Source of the DNA: Synergistaceae bacterium
GTDB lineage: Bacteria; Synergistota; Synergistia; Synergistales; Aminobacteriaceae
Direction: 5' to 3'
NCBI GenBank assembly: GCA_017455085.1
Contig: JAFTBT010000147.1
Coordinates: 1-29,170, forward strand
Length of the DNA stretch: 29,170 bases
Below are positions 1 to 8,176 of this stretch, piece after piece; position 1 is the first letter of the stretch, and the number at the start of each line of letters is the position of its first letter. The position numbers and the translations under genes were made by a program. The notes beneath the pieces were generated by a model that was not told the origin of the DNA, searched no databases, and saw only the letters and a program-made list of their open reading frames with translations.

Positions 1-549
1 ACTCCATCGGCTGTAAGGAAAGCTTTAGTGTGGCGGGCTTATAATAAAACCACTTACATGTTCAGAAGTGATGATGTAGTAGATTATCATGAGATAGTTA
101 AGTGGGCAGCTAAAAAACTTGGTGTTGAGAGCAGAGCTGCAAATAACCTTCCAACGTATGAGCTTGAGAAGGAGATCGTTACGAAATTTTTTGCTAAGTT
201 ATGGGAAAATCTGCCTCCGGAGAAAAAACAAGAACTTGTTGATGAAATGGTGAAAGAGGGTTACCTAAAATCTCAGGGGTCTAATATCAATTGGTCTAAT
301 ATCAATTATGCAGAGATTGCCGGGCAGCTTTGGGTCTTCTATCAAATGAATCCTGAGCTTGCACTTGCTCTTTTGGCAGGGGCTGGAACTGCTTTATATA
401 TTGCAGGCTCTTTTCTGGCCGCTTTAGGGCCTGTAGGCTGGGCAGCAATTGCCGCAGGAGGAGTATGGATGGCTGGTGCTGATGTTGATACTGTCAGTTC
501 ATTTATTGTGGCTGTGAACATGATTAAGACCCGTAAATATATGAAATAA
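1..549 (+). CDS. YaaW-like (UPF0174 family) protein, 5' end outside the window
   Basis: The reading frame is open from base 1 to TAA at 547-549. The first in-window start is GTG at 28, but the codons before it are also open, so the true start probably lies upstream. The N-terminal part resembles E. coli YaaW: a segment ending in KWAAKKLGVE, then LPTYELEKEIVTKFF and LPPEKKQELVDEM. The YaaW counterparts, recalled from memory, are 'ISKRLKLK'-, 'STFEIEQQLLEQF'- and 'MDEEHKQEFL'-like. The C-terminal third is a Gly/Ala-rich hydrophobic stretch (about residues 110-160) that could insert in a membrane. YaaW has no settled biochemical role. The segment is visibly more AT-rich than the genes that follow. 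It has no same-strand partner in the window. Confidence 0.6.
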   Translation, partial: TPSAVRKALVWRAYNKTTYMFRSDDVVDYHEIVKWAAKKLGVESRAANNLPTYELEKEIVTKFFAKLWENLPPEKKQELVDEMVKEGYLKSQGSNINWSNINYAEIAGQLWVFYQMNPELALALLAGAGTALYIAGSFLAALGPVGWAAIAAGGVWMAGADVDTVSSFIVAVNMIKTRKYMK

Positions 550-637
550 CATGAATATCTTATTTACCTAAGTATACATGCATATTATTTGTCTCTGGCT
601 TTTGCGGCTGGGGACATTTCTTTTCTCAATCTACCCA

Positions 638-673
638 CAAATAAAGCCCCGGCCAAGTTATCAGGTCAGGGCT
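638..673 (-). terminator. Rho-independent terminator of the gatY-like gene
   Basis: Read on the minus strand, AGCCCTGACC (673-664) pairs with GGCCGGGGCT (654-645) at nine of ten positions. The loop is about nine bases and a T-rich run follows toward 638. It sits a dozen bases after the aldolase stop and closes the cysS-to-gatY run. Confidence 0.75.
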
Positions 674-684
674 GAAAATCTCTC

Positions 685-1536
685 CTACGCCTTCCCGCAG
701 CTCCCTATCACCCGCATACGATCCATCACGTAGCGTTTCACCTTGTCGATCCCAAAAGCTCCGTACTTCTTCGGGTCAAACGCCTCCGGATTCGCCAGCA
801 TATACTCCTTCACTCCCTGAGTGTACGCAATTCTCAGGTCAGTAGCATAGTTCACCTTACACATCCCCATGCTCACACACCGCACAACCTGCTCGTCCGG
901 CACACCTGAAGTCCCATGCAGCACCAGCGGAATACTCACCAGCTCCCGAATCTTGGCCAGCACCTCAAAATTCACCTGCGGGACTCCCTTGTACACTCCG
1001 TGCGCTGTCCCAATCGCCACCGCCAGAAAATCGCACCCAGTCCGGGCTACAAACTCTCTTGCCTCTTCAGGGTTGGTGAACGGGTTGACGGTGCTGGTGT
1101 TGTCGAGTGTGTCCTCTTTTCCGCCGACTCTGCCTAATTCTGCCTCAACAGGTATATTCGCTGCGTGGCACATATCCACAACCGATTTCGTCAGCGCGAT
1201 ATTTTCAGGGAAAGGCAGCTTGCTTCCGTCGATCATGATTGATGTGTATCCTGCGTGAAATGCCTGCACAGCTATATCAAACGTGTTCCCGTGATCCAGA
1301 TGGCACGCCACAGGCACACTCGCCCTCTCCGCTGCGGCCTTGATGTTCGCAAAATACATATCTATTCCCGCAAACTTAAGAGTTCCCGGCGTGGTCTGCA
1401 TAATGATGGGGGATCTGGTCTCTTCGGCGGCACTCACCACCGCTAAAACCATCTCCATGTTCTCAACGTTGAAAGCTCCGACTGCGTATTTTTTTCTCTG
1501 GGCATCAAGCAATAACTCTCTTGACGTAACTAACAA
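685..1536 (-). CDS. gatY: Class II fructose/tagatose-bisphosphate aldolase (GatY/KbaY type)
   Basis: The 283-residue protein has the class II aldolase layout. HLDHG (79-83) supplies the catalytic Asp81 and zinc ligand His82. MIDGSKLPFPEN (101-112) is the family signature, EAELGRVGG carries Glu133, and further zinc ligands are His179 in GTAHGVYKG and His207 in VLHGTSG. The family cleaves fructose- or tagatose-1,6-bisphosphate to DHAP and glyceraldehyde-3-phosphate in the cytoplasm. The adjacent GatZ/KbaZ-like partner, 18 bases upstream, favours tagatose-1,6-bisphosphate. GatY/KbaY enzymes are about 285 residues and need GatZ/KbaZ for stability and full activity. The gene is last in the minus-strand run and is followed by a terminator. 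The exact substrate cannot be fixed from sequence, so the symbol is by family and context. Confidence 0.85.
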   Translation of the reverse strand: MLVTSRELLLDAQRKKYAVGAFNVENMEMVLAVVSAAEETRSPIIMQTTPGTLKFAGIDMYFANIKAAAERASVPVACHLDHGNTFDIAVQAFHAGYTSIMIDGSKLPFPENIALTKSVVDMCHAANIPVEAELGRVGGKEDTLDNTSTVNPFTNPEEAREFVARTGCDFLAVAIGTAHGVYKGVPQVNFEVLAKIRELVSIPLVLHGTSGVPDEQVVRCVSMGMCKVNYATDLRIAYTQGVKEYMLANPEAFDPKKYGAFGIDKVKRYVMDRMRVIGSCGKA

Positions 1537-1554
1537 CTGTACTATTCCTCCTAC

Positions 1555-2856
1555 TTAGGGTTTAACCGCGTAATTATAGCCCTCTGCGCACTCAACTACA
1601 CAGTCCTTCACCAACGCCGCTGCCTTCATCGGAATCATCCCGTCCATGAGCTTCCTGTACTGCCTCGTCATGAACTGGCTCAACAACCCAGCAGGCACTT
1701 CCACGCTGTCGATGTTCGCAAAAAGTTTCGCTATAGCTCCCTGAATCTCCGGCATACTGAAGTAGTATCTGCACCGATCCGAATAGCTGTACTTGCGCGC
1801 CAAATACTTGTCGTGTTCCGATCCGTGATAGTGTTTCTGCCAGTTCGCAGGGTTCTCCAGCATCACACGCTCAAGTGTCTCGATGAAGTTCGCGCGTATG
1901 TCTTCGGGGATAATCTCTCTCTCGATCATGCTCAACGCAAAGAGTCCCTCCCTCAGCTTGAACGTCAACGCAGGCCCAACCTTCAGGATAGCTACTCCGT
2001 CAGCGACCATCTCACGGAGTTTTGCGGGGGGTTGGTAATCCGTAGAGTGTCCCTCAAAAACTACATTCGGGTGATTCTTGAGGGCATTGCTCAAATCACG
2101 CGCTGCCTGCCGGTAATACGGGTGTATGTCCTTGTCGCCGAACTCCACTCCGGGCTGAACTACCACAGCAATAACGTCATCCCACCTGTCAGAGATTCCG
2201 TGTTCGGTGAATTTCTCGTGATATGCCGCAAGTGTCGCCTCAAAGTCCCTAACGCTCGTAACCTGTAGTCCTGCGTCCTCCTCCTGAGCTCCGCCGGGGA
2301 TGGGTACTTCACTCCCGATAATGTACACCGGACGAACTGCATCGGGATTCGTTTTCAGCAAAGATTGATACGCGCGTTCACACTCCTCCAGTAAAACAGC
2401 TCCCCTCTCAGCAATAACTTCATCACTGAGTCTCTCATTCACAGGGTCATCCGCAAGCTTCATGCTCGTATCAAGGTGTATTTTCGTGAATCCGGCCAAG
2501 ACACACAGACGCACTAGAGTTTTTGCGTTGCTCATGGCTTTTTCTGCGGGAAGATTCGCCCACACCAAAGGCCCCATGTGGTCGCCTCCGAGAATTATGC
2601 GTGAACGGTCAAAGCGTGATACTCTGTTCGCAATCCCGTAGACGTAATCACGAAAAACATCCGGAGTCATTCCTGTGTAGCCGCCGAACTGGTTGATCTG
2701 GTTAGCAGTACCCTCAATCAATACGGGAGAGTCGAGATTCTTGGCCTGCTCTATCACTGCCTCAATGGCTAATTCATTCGCGGTGCAGTATGACGGAATC
2801 CCTACATGCTCACCGTTTTTCCTGCGCTCTATGAGTTCGATTAATGGATTCTTCAT
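1555..2856 (-). CDS. gatZ: Tagatose-1,6-bisphosphate aldolase subunit GatZ/KbaZ-like
   Basis: The 433 residues match the GatZ/KbaZ family in length (about 420-430). Family-type segments include IPSYCTANELAIEAVIEQA near the N-terminus, LIEGTANQINQFGGYTGMTP, LGGDHMGPLVWANLPAE and KIHLDTSMKLADDP. In E. coli this subunit has no aldolase activity of its own but is needed for GatY/KbaY stability and activity, probably by a chaperone-like role. Its start lies 3 bases after the PfkB kinase stop and its stop 18 bases before the aldolase start, so the three are probably cotranscribed. No internal damage is seen. Whether the real sugar is tagatose, galactitol or N-acetylgalactosamine derived is not decidable, because no PTS, isomerase or transporter gene is adjacent. 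Confidence 0.88.
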   Translation of the reverse strand: MKNPLIELIERRKNGEHVGIPSYCTANELAIEAVIEQAKNLDSPVLIEGTANQINQFGGYTGMTPDVFRDYVYGIANRVSRFDRSRIILGGDHMGPLVWANLPAEKAMSNAKTLVRLCVLAGFTKIHLDTSMKLADDPVNERLSDEVIAERGAVLLEECERAYQSLLKTNPDAVRPVYIIGSEVPIPGGAQEEDAGLQVTSVRDFEATLAAYHEKFTEHGISDRWDDVIAVVVQPGVEFGDKDIHPYYRQAARDLSNALKNHPNVVFEGHSTDYQPPAKLREMVADGVAILKVGPALTFKLREGLFALSMIEREIIPEDIRANFIETLERVMLENPANWQKHYHGSEHDKYLARKYSYSDRCRYYFSMPEIQGAIAKLFANIDSVEVPAGLLSQFMTRQYRKLMDGMIPMKAAALVKDCVVECAEGYNYAVKP

Positions 2857-2859
2857 GTG

Positions 2860-3801
2860 TCAACCTCTCTGTATCATTTCATGCAATGTGTCAGGAGAAA
2901 TTTTGCCCTCCATCGGCCCAAACGCAGCAGCATTCAGCGCACCCGCAGCAGCTCCCATTTTTGCGGCCTCAGCAAGTGATTTCCCCTCAACGAGTCCGGC
3001 GATAAATGCCCCGTCGTACGAATCTCCTGCTCCTGTAGCGTCCTCCTGTATGACTTTGTACACCGGCTGCGTAACTTCGAGACCCTTGCGCGTGTAGACC
3101 CTAGAGCCCCGTGATCCGTCCTTCAGCACAAGAATCTCAAGGTTAGGACTCGTGAAGGCCTTTGCTATAGCTTTGTCAATATCATCTTCCTGCATGAAGA
3201 ACAGCAGCTCACTCACGCCGGGCATGAAGACATTTGCATTGTTCATGACTTCGCGGAGAATCCCCCACACAGATTCGTCCTTGACCATCTCAAGCCTAAC
3301 ATTAGGGTCAAAGCTGACTTTTACGCCGTGAGACTTCATCATGTTCATGGTTTTCACTATCTCACGAGCAAAATCCATGTCCGCCATCAGGGAACAGCCC
3401 ATAATGTGGAAGTATTTTGTGTCCTCAAAGCCGGAGAAAGTTTCGGGAGCTTTTGCCATGACACATGGGGAATTGTCCATGTAGAACAGGAATTTACGTG
3501 AACCGTCTGCGAAATACGTAACGAATGCGATCCCGGTGTGTCCGGAGTCAGACACGAGTACTCTGCTCACGTCAACACCGTCATACTTGAGGCGGCGCAA
3601 AATATTCTCGCCAAAGTCGTCATGTCCTACGCCGCTGATGATGGCTGTGGAGTGTCCGAGTCGTGCAGCGGTGCTGATGAAGATTCCGGGTGCTCCGCTG
3701 GGGAATGGGCCTCTGAAGTAGTCTGTGGCATAGAGTGGGATATCTTCTTTAGGTCTCATGATCTCGACGAGTAACTCGCCCATAATAACTATTTCCGGCA
3801 T
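2860..3801 (-). CDS. PfkB/ribokinase-family sugar kinase
   Basis: This 313-residue protein carries the PfkB hallmarks: an N-terminal GELLVEI strand, a modified FPSGAPGIFISTAARLG substrate-side motif (commonly GGAPANVA), and near the C-terminus DATGAGDSYDGAFIAGL. The last contains the anion-hole GAGD with the catalytic Asp. The family phosphorylates sugars or sugar phosphates with ATP. Placed directly before gatZ-gatY, the simplest inference is that it makes tagatose-1,6-bisphosphate from tagatose-6-phosphate (LacC-like role) or phosphorylates tagatose itself. A 2-keto-3-deoxygluconate or fructose kinase is also possible. It starts 4 bases after cysS and ends 3 bases before gatZ, so it is inside a polycistronic unit. 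Confidence 0.82.
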   Translation of the reverse strand: MPEIVIMGELLVEIMRPKEDIPLYATDYFRGPFPSGAPGIFISTAARLGHSTAIISGVGHDDFGENILRRLKYDGVDVSRVLVSDSGHTGIAFVTYFADGSRKFLFYMDNSPCVMAKAPETFSGFEDTKYFHIMGCSLMADMDFAREIVKTMNMMKSHGVKVSFDPNVRLEMVKDESVWGILREVMNNANVFMPGVSELLFFMQEDDIDKAIAKAFTSPNLEILVLKDGSRGSRVYTRKGLEVTQPVYKVIQEDATGAGDSYDGAFIAGLVEGKSLAEAAKMGAAAGALNAAAFGPMEGKISPDTLHEMIQRG

Positions 3802-3805
3802 AAGG

Positions 3806-5245
3806 TTAAAGCCCCCTCTTCCATTTAGTGCCTTGCGGAGTGTCCTCTAAGACTATCCCCCGTGCCTTAAGTGAGTCCCGAATCTCATCGGAACGTTTGA
3901 AGTTCTTTGCTTTTCTTGCGTCCGCCCTCTCCTGAATAAGACGCTCTATCTCTGCTGCTTCATCATCATGTTCTGTCTCAGCGTCATCACTGCCGATCAC
4001 TCCCAGAATCGAATCGTACTCATCCAGTGCATTCTTCGACAGCGTGAAAAACTCTGCTGGTAACTTTTCGTGTTCCTTAAGGCTCGTGTTGATGAGATAT
4101 ACCACGTCAAACAATATCCCCATAGCTGCGGCGGTGTTGAAGTCGTCATTCATAGCGTCGGAGAATTTCTGGTGCAGTGAGTCTAATTCTGCCCGGAACT
4201 TCGCAACGTCAAAATCTACAGCGTCATCCGTGCGTGTCTTCGCAGCGAAATCCAGATCAATCCGGCAGTTGCGTAACCTGCTGACTCCTGCGGCGGCCTG
4301 TTCGAGTGACTCGGGGGTGAAGTTTATCGGACTCCTGTAGTGCGCACTCAGCATGAAGAATCTCAACGCGAGTGGGGGATATTTTTCGAGGGCATTTCTT
4401 GCCGTCAGGAAGTTCCCGAGAGATTTGGACATCTTTTCGCTGTCGATGAGCAGAAATCCGTTGTGCAGCCAGTAATTCACGAAAGGCTTACCGTTTCCGG
4501 AGGCGGCTTCACTCTGAGCGGCTTCGTTCTCGTGGTGCGGGAACATCAAGTCTACTCCGCCCGAATGAATGTCTATGTTGTCGCCGAGATACTTGCTCGA
4601 CATTGCGGAACACTCTATGTGCCAGCCTGGTCTGCCATTTCCCCACGGGCTCGGCCAAGAAGGTTCGCCTGGTTTTTCTGCTTTCCAGAGTGCGAAGTCC
4701 AGCGGGTCGCGTTTTTTCTCCGTAGGGTCTACTCTAGCTCCGGCTTCGAGGTCTTCGAGATTCTGCTTGCACAATGTCCCGTATTTCGGCCAGCTCCTAA
4801 TGTCGAAATATACATCACCGTTAGACTCGTAAGCGTGACCGTTTGCGATGATGCGCTCGATTGTGCTGATGATCTCCGGGATATGCTCTGTGGCTCTGGG
4901 AGCGACATCAGGCCTGCGGATTCCGAGAGCGTCTGCGTCCTTGTGGTACTCCGCTATGAATCTTTCGGCGAGTTCTGGGACAGTGATGCCGTCTTTTTTT
5001 GCGCGGTGGATCATTTTGTCGTCAATGTCTGTGAAGTTCTGGACAAACGTAACGTGATAGCCTTCATGTTCGAGCCATCTTCTGAGGACATCGAAAACTA
5101 TGAATGGTCTTGCGTTGCCTATGTGGAAGTAGTCATAAACTGTTGGCCCGCAGGAATAGAAACTCACTTGGCCGGGTTTTATGGGAGTAAACGGCTCTTT
5201 TTTGCGGGTGAGGTCGTTGAAGAGTACGAGGCTCAAAATACACAA
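3806..5245 (-). CDS. cysS: Cysteinyl-tRNA synthetase
   Basis: This is a class I synthetase that charges tRNA-Cys. YSCGPTVYDYFHIGNAR carries the first zinc Cys and the HIGN nucleotide-binding motif. WHIECSAMSSKYLG and HHENE supply further zinc and cysteine-binding residues, and KMSKSLGNF is the KMSKS loop. The C-terminal half is the helical anticodon-binding region ending in a charged segment. Length (476-479 residues) is normal. The open frame begins at TTG 5245, but the ribosome site AAGAAAGGA is only one base from it. A second TTG at 5236 is about ten bases from the site and gives the more typical MSLVLFNDLTRK, so 5236 is the likelier start. Stop-to-start distance to the PfkB gene is 4 bases, an unusual coupling of a synthetase with sugar catabolism. 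Confidence 0.95.
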   Translation of the reverse strand: MCILSLVLFNDLTRKKEPFTPIKPGQVSFYSCGPTVYDYFHIGNARPFIVFDVLRRWLEHEGYHVTFVQNFTDIDDKMIHRAKKDGITVPELAERFIAEYHKDADALGIRRPDVAPRATEHIPEIISTIERIIANGHAYESNGDVYFDIRSWPKYGTLCKQNLEDLEAGARVDPTEKKRDPLDFALWKAEKPGEPSWPSPWGNGRPGWHIECSAMSSKYLGDNIDIHSGGVDLMFPHHENEAAQSEAASGNGKPFVNYWLHNGFLLIDSEKMSKSLGNFLTARNALEKYPPLALRFFMLSAHYRSPINFTPESLEQAAAGVSRLRNCRIDLDFAAKTRTDDAVDFDVAKFRAELDSLHQKFSDAMNDDFNTAAAMGILFDVVYLINTSLKEHEKLPAEFFTLSKNALDEYDSILGVIGSDDAETEHDDEAAEIERLIQERADARKAKNFKRSDEIRDSLKARGIVLEDTPQGTKWKRGL

Positions 5246-5297
5246 ATCCTTTCTTGAATAAATTTGTGAGTATTGTACACTAACACCCTGAGAGTAA

Positions 5298-5306
5298 TGC
5301 TATAAT
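5298..5306 (+). promoter_or_regulatory. Extended -10 promoter-like box with no gene downstream
   Basis: TGCTATAAT matches an extended -10 element exactly. No good -35 hexamer lies 16-18 bases upstream. Downstream there is no plus-strand gene before the convergent STAND gene, so, if active, it would drive a non-coding or antisense transcript. It may also be chance in an AT-rich spacer. Confidence 0.35.
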
Positions 5307-5433
5307 AGTATTAATTTTTCCGAAGTAAGCTCATCAGCTCACAATAAGCTCATAAAGACGTGGTATGCTGCTGTAAATGTAAAGTGGGTTTACAAAAATA
5401 AAGCCTTGCTGTCACTGAAAACGCGGCAAAAAA

Positions 5434-5593
5434 TTTCACACATATTTACGTGAAAAAATATCGAGGTCTTTCATAAACATTCCCACAACCAAATACCGAA
5501 CCCTTCATACATATTCATATGCCACATGCAGAAACTTTCACACATTCCCACGCCCAATGCCTAACCCTTTCACACATATTTACGTGAAAAATA
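5434..5593. repeat. Pair of 25-base direct repeats with internal dyad
   Basis: The same element, TTTCACACATATTTACGTGAAA plus a short A-rich tail, stands at 5434-5460 and 5568-5593; the copies differ by one base in an A run. Each is an imperfect palindrome TTTCAC-N10-GTGAAA, as expected of a dimeric regulator site. A third, partial copy (TTTCACACATTCCC) begins at 5537. A similar half-site (TTCACACAT) lies at about 7420-7428, just before the vWA operon. The set therefore flanks the STAND gene. Confidence 0.6.
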
Positions 5594-5682
5594 CCCCGTT
5601 CGTTTTCCGGAGAGCAAAAAAATCCCCCGCAGGCCTCACCTCCGCCCACAGGGTCATGCTTCATTCTCTACTCACTCTCTCA

Positions 5683-7128
5683 CTACTCCCCTCCAACAGG
5701 AAACCTCGCAAGTATCGCACTCCTCGTCAACTGGTGTATCTTCGTAATGTTCCGCTCCGCTGTCTGATCCAGCACCACATACCCCTCATCCTCCAACATC
5801 CTCAGTTCGTTCCTCATACCCGCATCAAACCCATCCAGCAGTTTCCGCCTCGATACCCCTTCCGCAGGGATCTTCGCCAATGCCTGCAGCACCCTCATCC
5901 GCTCCGGAGATATCTCATACGGAAAAAGTATCTTGCTGAACACCACAATCAACGTATCACCCTCGTAAGGAACATCATCCTTCCTCACAAACCATTTATC
6001 AGGAAAACAACACCCATCATGCAGATACTTCAGTGCCTCATCCAGAGTGTATTCGCATTTCTTGATGTACCGTGCCAGCTGCTCGATATACATAGTGTTT
6101 CCATCAAGATAGGCCAGAATCTTCCGCAATGTCCTCATATTTTCCTCCTGAGCTCTCACCTTCCGGCCGTAATATGTCTCGAAAAGCTCACACTGTTCAC
6201 CAAAATCCAGTGCAGGAACACTGAACGACTTCATCCCGCTGAGAAAATCCGTCAGCCTTGTCGTGATGATCATCCGGAGCTGTGAGCCCCTGAGTATATC
6301 CCTGAGCAGGTGAATATCTTTCGGTAGAGTATCCAGCCCGTCAATAATCAGCAGAGAGTCTTTCTTGAGTTCCATGACTGCATCAAGTTTTGCGGAGAAT
6401 AGCTGCTCTTCAGTCTTGCGTCCTGCCTTTATGCCCTCAAACTCCAGTTTCAGAATCACTTTGCGCATGAGTCCTTCTGGGTCTTCCGAGTCCGCACTGA
6501 CCACATGAATGCGTTCGTAGTCTTCCCTGTGGAGAGCCGCAAACTGCCTCGCAAGAAAGCTCTTCCCGATCCCTGCCATCCCTCGAAGCACTGCTGCATG
6601 TTCTGCCTTGAGGGTCTCTGCTATTTCGTTGAGGAGGGTTTTTCTGCCGATGAACAGGCCTGCTGGTGTTATGTTATGGCCTCTGAGTTTGTGTGAAGAT
6701 TTTGCTGAAGGTTTGGGGTTAGCTGGAATGAGATTCTTGAGGGCGCACTTGAGCATTTGCCTGATCCACTTTTCGCAGGTGTCGTATTTTTCGCTGTCCA
6801 TGTCCTTGAAGGTTAAGCCCTGTTTATTCAGCCATTCTTTCAGCGAGTCCAGAATATCATCAATGTCTTCTGGTGTTGCCCGCTCCAATACGTCAGCAAA
6901 AAACTCGGTGAAAAACTCGTCTGCCTTGCCGCTGAAGTCCTCAGTTCCCTGTTCTTTCTGGTTACTGATTCTGCTGATGCGTGGTGCGTCTAGTTTGGAG
7001 TGCGGGACAATGTCTTGCAATATCGACACAATATTTTCCTGCTTCATGTAGAATTTGAATTTTTTCTGCTTCAGAAGGTTGAAGATGTCGCCTTGATTTA
7101 TGCGTCTAGGTGCTTTATCTTTGCTCAT
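5683..7128 (-). CDS. STAND-family NTPase (NB-ARC/NACHT-like)
   Basis: In the 481-residue protein, GMAGIGKS (183-190) is the Walker A loop, LLIIDGLD (259-266) the Walker B strand with acidic end, and MIITTR (286-291) the sensor-type Arg motif of STAND ATPases. The preceding LFIGRKTLLNEIAETL is the usual entry into the NTPase fold. After it come a helical segment and a winged-helix-like region (about 390-480, MRVLQALAKIP, LLDGFDA, LEDEGYVVLDQT). The N-terminal 150 residues are helical and charged with no recognised effector. There are no TPR, WD40 or LRR sensor repeats, so it is a short STAND protein. The ATG has GGAG seven bases upstream. It is transcribed away from the vWA/kinase/phosphatase operon. 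STAND proteins are molecular switches, often in immunity; the partner here is unknown. Confidence 0.75.
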   Translation of the reverse strand: MSKDKAPRRINQGDIFNLLKQKKFKFYMKQENIVSILQDIVPHSKLDAPRISRISNQKEQGTEDFSGKADEFFTEFFADVLERATPEDIDDILDSLKEWLNKQGLTFKDMDSEKYDTCEKWIRQMLKCALKNLIPANPKPSAKSSHKLRGHNITPAGLFIGRKTLLNEIAETLKAEHAAVLRGMAGIGKSFLARQFAALHREDYERIHVVSADSEDPEGLMRKVILKLEFEGIKAGRKTEEQLFSAKLDAVMELKKDSLLIIDGLDTLPKDIHLLRDILRGSQLRMIITTRLTDFLSGMKSFSVPALDFGEQCELFETYYGRKVRAQEENMRTLRKILAYLDGNTMYIEQLARYIKKCEYTLDEALKYLHDGCCFPDKWFVRKDDVPYEGDTLIVVFSKILFPYEISPERMRVLQALAKIPAEGVSRRKLLDGFDAGMRNELRMLEDEGYVVLDQTAERNITKIHQLTRSAILARFPVGGE

Positions 7129-7453
7129 GAGTATTCTCCTGCAAAATGCGTAAAATAATACTTACCTTGATGCCTGCATGTGTTCATGTCTTCCAGAAAG
7201 TTCTCATCTCACCCACCAGAATAACAAGCATTAATCCAGCCACATTAGACTCTCCTTTTGCGTGAATAGACTGGTTGAGATTCTGAGTGAGGAACTGTAT
7301 TTGTGAATCAGTTTCAGTAGACGCAATAATAACACAAATTACTGCGCTATAAATTGCTGCAAAATTGTATTCCACAACAAAATCACTTCATGGCAAATCC
7401 AGCATACACACACTAAAATTCACACATACTCAAACAGCAGGGAGGAAAACATT
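7129..7453. other. Divergent intergenic region between the STAND gene and the vWA operon
   Basis: About 325 bases separate the two divergent units and must carry both promoters. On the plus strand TATAAA at 7348-7353 is a possible -10 without a convincing -35. A GGAGG ribosome site (7441-7445) serves the TTG start at 7454. A TTCACACAT half-site near 7420 resembles the repeats at 5434 and 5568. A 63-codon minus-strand frame is listed separately at low confidence. No RNA gene is seen. Confidence 0.5.
7184..7375 (-). CDS. Possible small hydrophobic protein, doubtful
   Basis: A 63-codon frame begins with GTG at 7375 and ends 55 bases before the STAND start, on the same strand. It has two short hydrophobic stretches (YSAVICVIIAS and VAGLMLVILVG) separated by a polar Gln/Asn-rich part. 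The ribosome site is weak. It could be a small membrane partner of the STAND protein or simply chance coding in the promoter region. I recognise no family. Confidence 0.2.
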   Translation of the reverse strand: MEYNFAAIYSAVICVIIASTETDSQIQFLTQNLNQSIHAKGESNVAGLMLVILVGEMRTFWKT

Positions 7454-8158
7454 TTGGCAGGCAGAAGAGGCTTCAGAACAGTAAGCTCCATCGACCACAC
7501 TAACCCTCACGCCAGACTCGCAATGCTTCTTGCTATCGACACAAGCGGCACAATGTCCGGCTCACCTATCAATGAACTCAACGCAGGTATCCGGCTCTTT
7601 TACGAGACCATCAGAATCAGCAGAGAGTCCAAATACGCGGCTGACTTGGCCATCATAAGTTTCGGGGATAAAGGCGTACGACGCATTCAGGATTTCGCGC
7701 AGGTCTACCAGATTCCGAACCCGACCCCGCTAACAGCCTCAGGCATGACTCCTATGGGTGAAGCAGTGAATCTAGCTCTGGACATGATCGAGGCCAGACT
7801 TCAGGAGTACAGCAGCTTAGGCATTCAGTACTATCACCCGTGGCTGGTGTTGATGTCTGACGGCAAACCTAACGGGGATGTGTCCGAGTTCGAGCGTGCA
7901 GCCAGCCGCGCAAGGGACTTAGTCGAACGCAGAAAGCTCGTAGTGTTCCCTGTGGGCGTAGGCAAGGACGCAGACAGAGACTCTCTCGCGCAGTTCTCCA
8001 CAAGAATCGTACCGAGAAAACTTACGGGCATGAACTTCAGGGAATTTTTCGGGTGGCTCAGCATGAGTACGGACAGAGTCTCGGCATCAAAACCGGGAGA
8101 GAAAATCGATCTGCCTCAGGTTACTTGGGGGACAGACGGCGGATGGGGATCTATTTAG
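7454..8158 (+). CDS. TerY/YegL-type vWA-domain protein (module 1, first vWA)
   Basis: The 234-residue protein is almost entirely one von Willebrand A domain. The metal-ion-dependent adhesion site is complete: DTSGTMSG begins at Asp29, the Thr is in SGMTPMG (about 99), and the third Asp is in LMSDGKPNG (about 135). TerY-like proteins pair with a Hanks-type kinase and a PP2C phosphatase, and are thought to present metal-dependent binding surfaces in the cytoplasm. No signal peptide or membrane segment is seen. The TTG start is supported by GGAGG eight bases upstream; no ATG fits. It is the first gene of the long operon, followed after 18 bases by the HTH-PIN gene. It is about 40-50 per cent similar by eye to the intron-split vWA protein at 11193. 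Confidence 0.85.
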   Translation: MAGRRGFRTVSSIDHTNPHARLAMLLAIDTSGTMSGSPINELNAGIRLFYETIRISRESKYAADLAIISFGDKGVRRIQDFAQVYQIPNPTPLTASGMTPMGEAVNLALDMIEARLQEYSSLGIQYYHPWLVLMSDGKPNGDVSEFERAASRARDLVERRKLVVFPVGVGKDADRDSLAQFSTRIVPRKLTGMNFREFFGWLSMSTDRVSASKPGEKIDLPQVTWGTDGGWGSI

Positions 8159-8176
8159 CACAAAGGAGGTATATAT

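Larger units (their letters stand above)
5258..5682. other. Gene-free region between cysS and the STAND gene, rich in short repeats
   Basis: No convincing ORF is present. The region holds an extended -10 box on the plus strand (5298-5306) and three AGCTCA hexamers (5328, 5336, 5347). A small hairpin TGTAAA/TTTACA lies around 5372-5394. Two copies of a 25-base element are described separately, with related fragments between them (5483-5520, 5535-5550). An A7 run near 5616-5622, preceded on the minus strand by a G-rich block, could serve as a weak terminator for the STAND gene, but no clean stem is visible. The cysS promoter must lie near 5270-5330 on the minus strand; I see only weak candidates. 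Confidence 0.5.

Noticed and set aside
4340..5257. Plus-strand 305-codon ORF
   Set aside because: It is antisense to the clear cysS gene and resembles no family.
5557..6285. Plus-strand 242-codon ORF
   Set aside because: It lies mostly antisense to the STAND gene, with low-complexity composition and no ribosome site.
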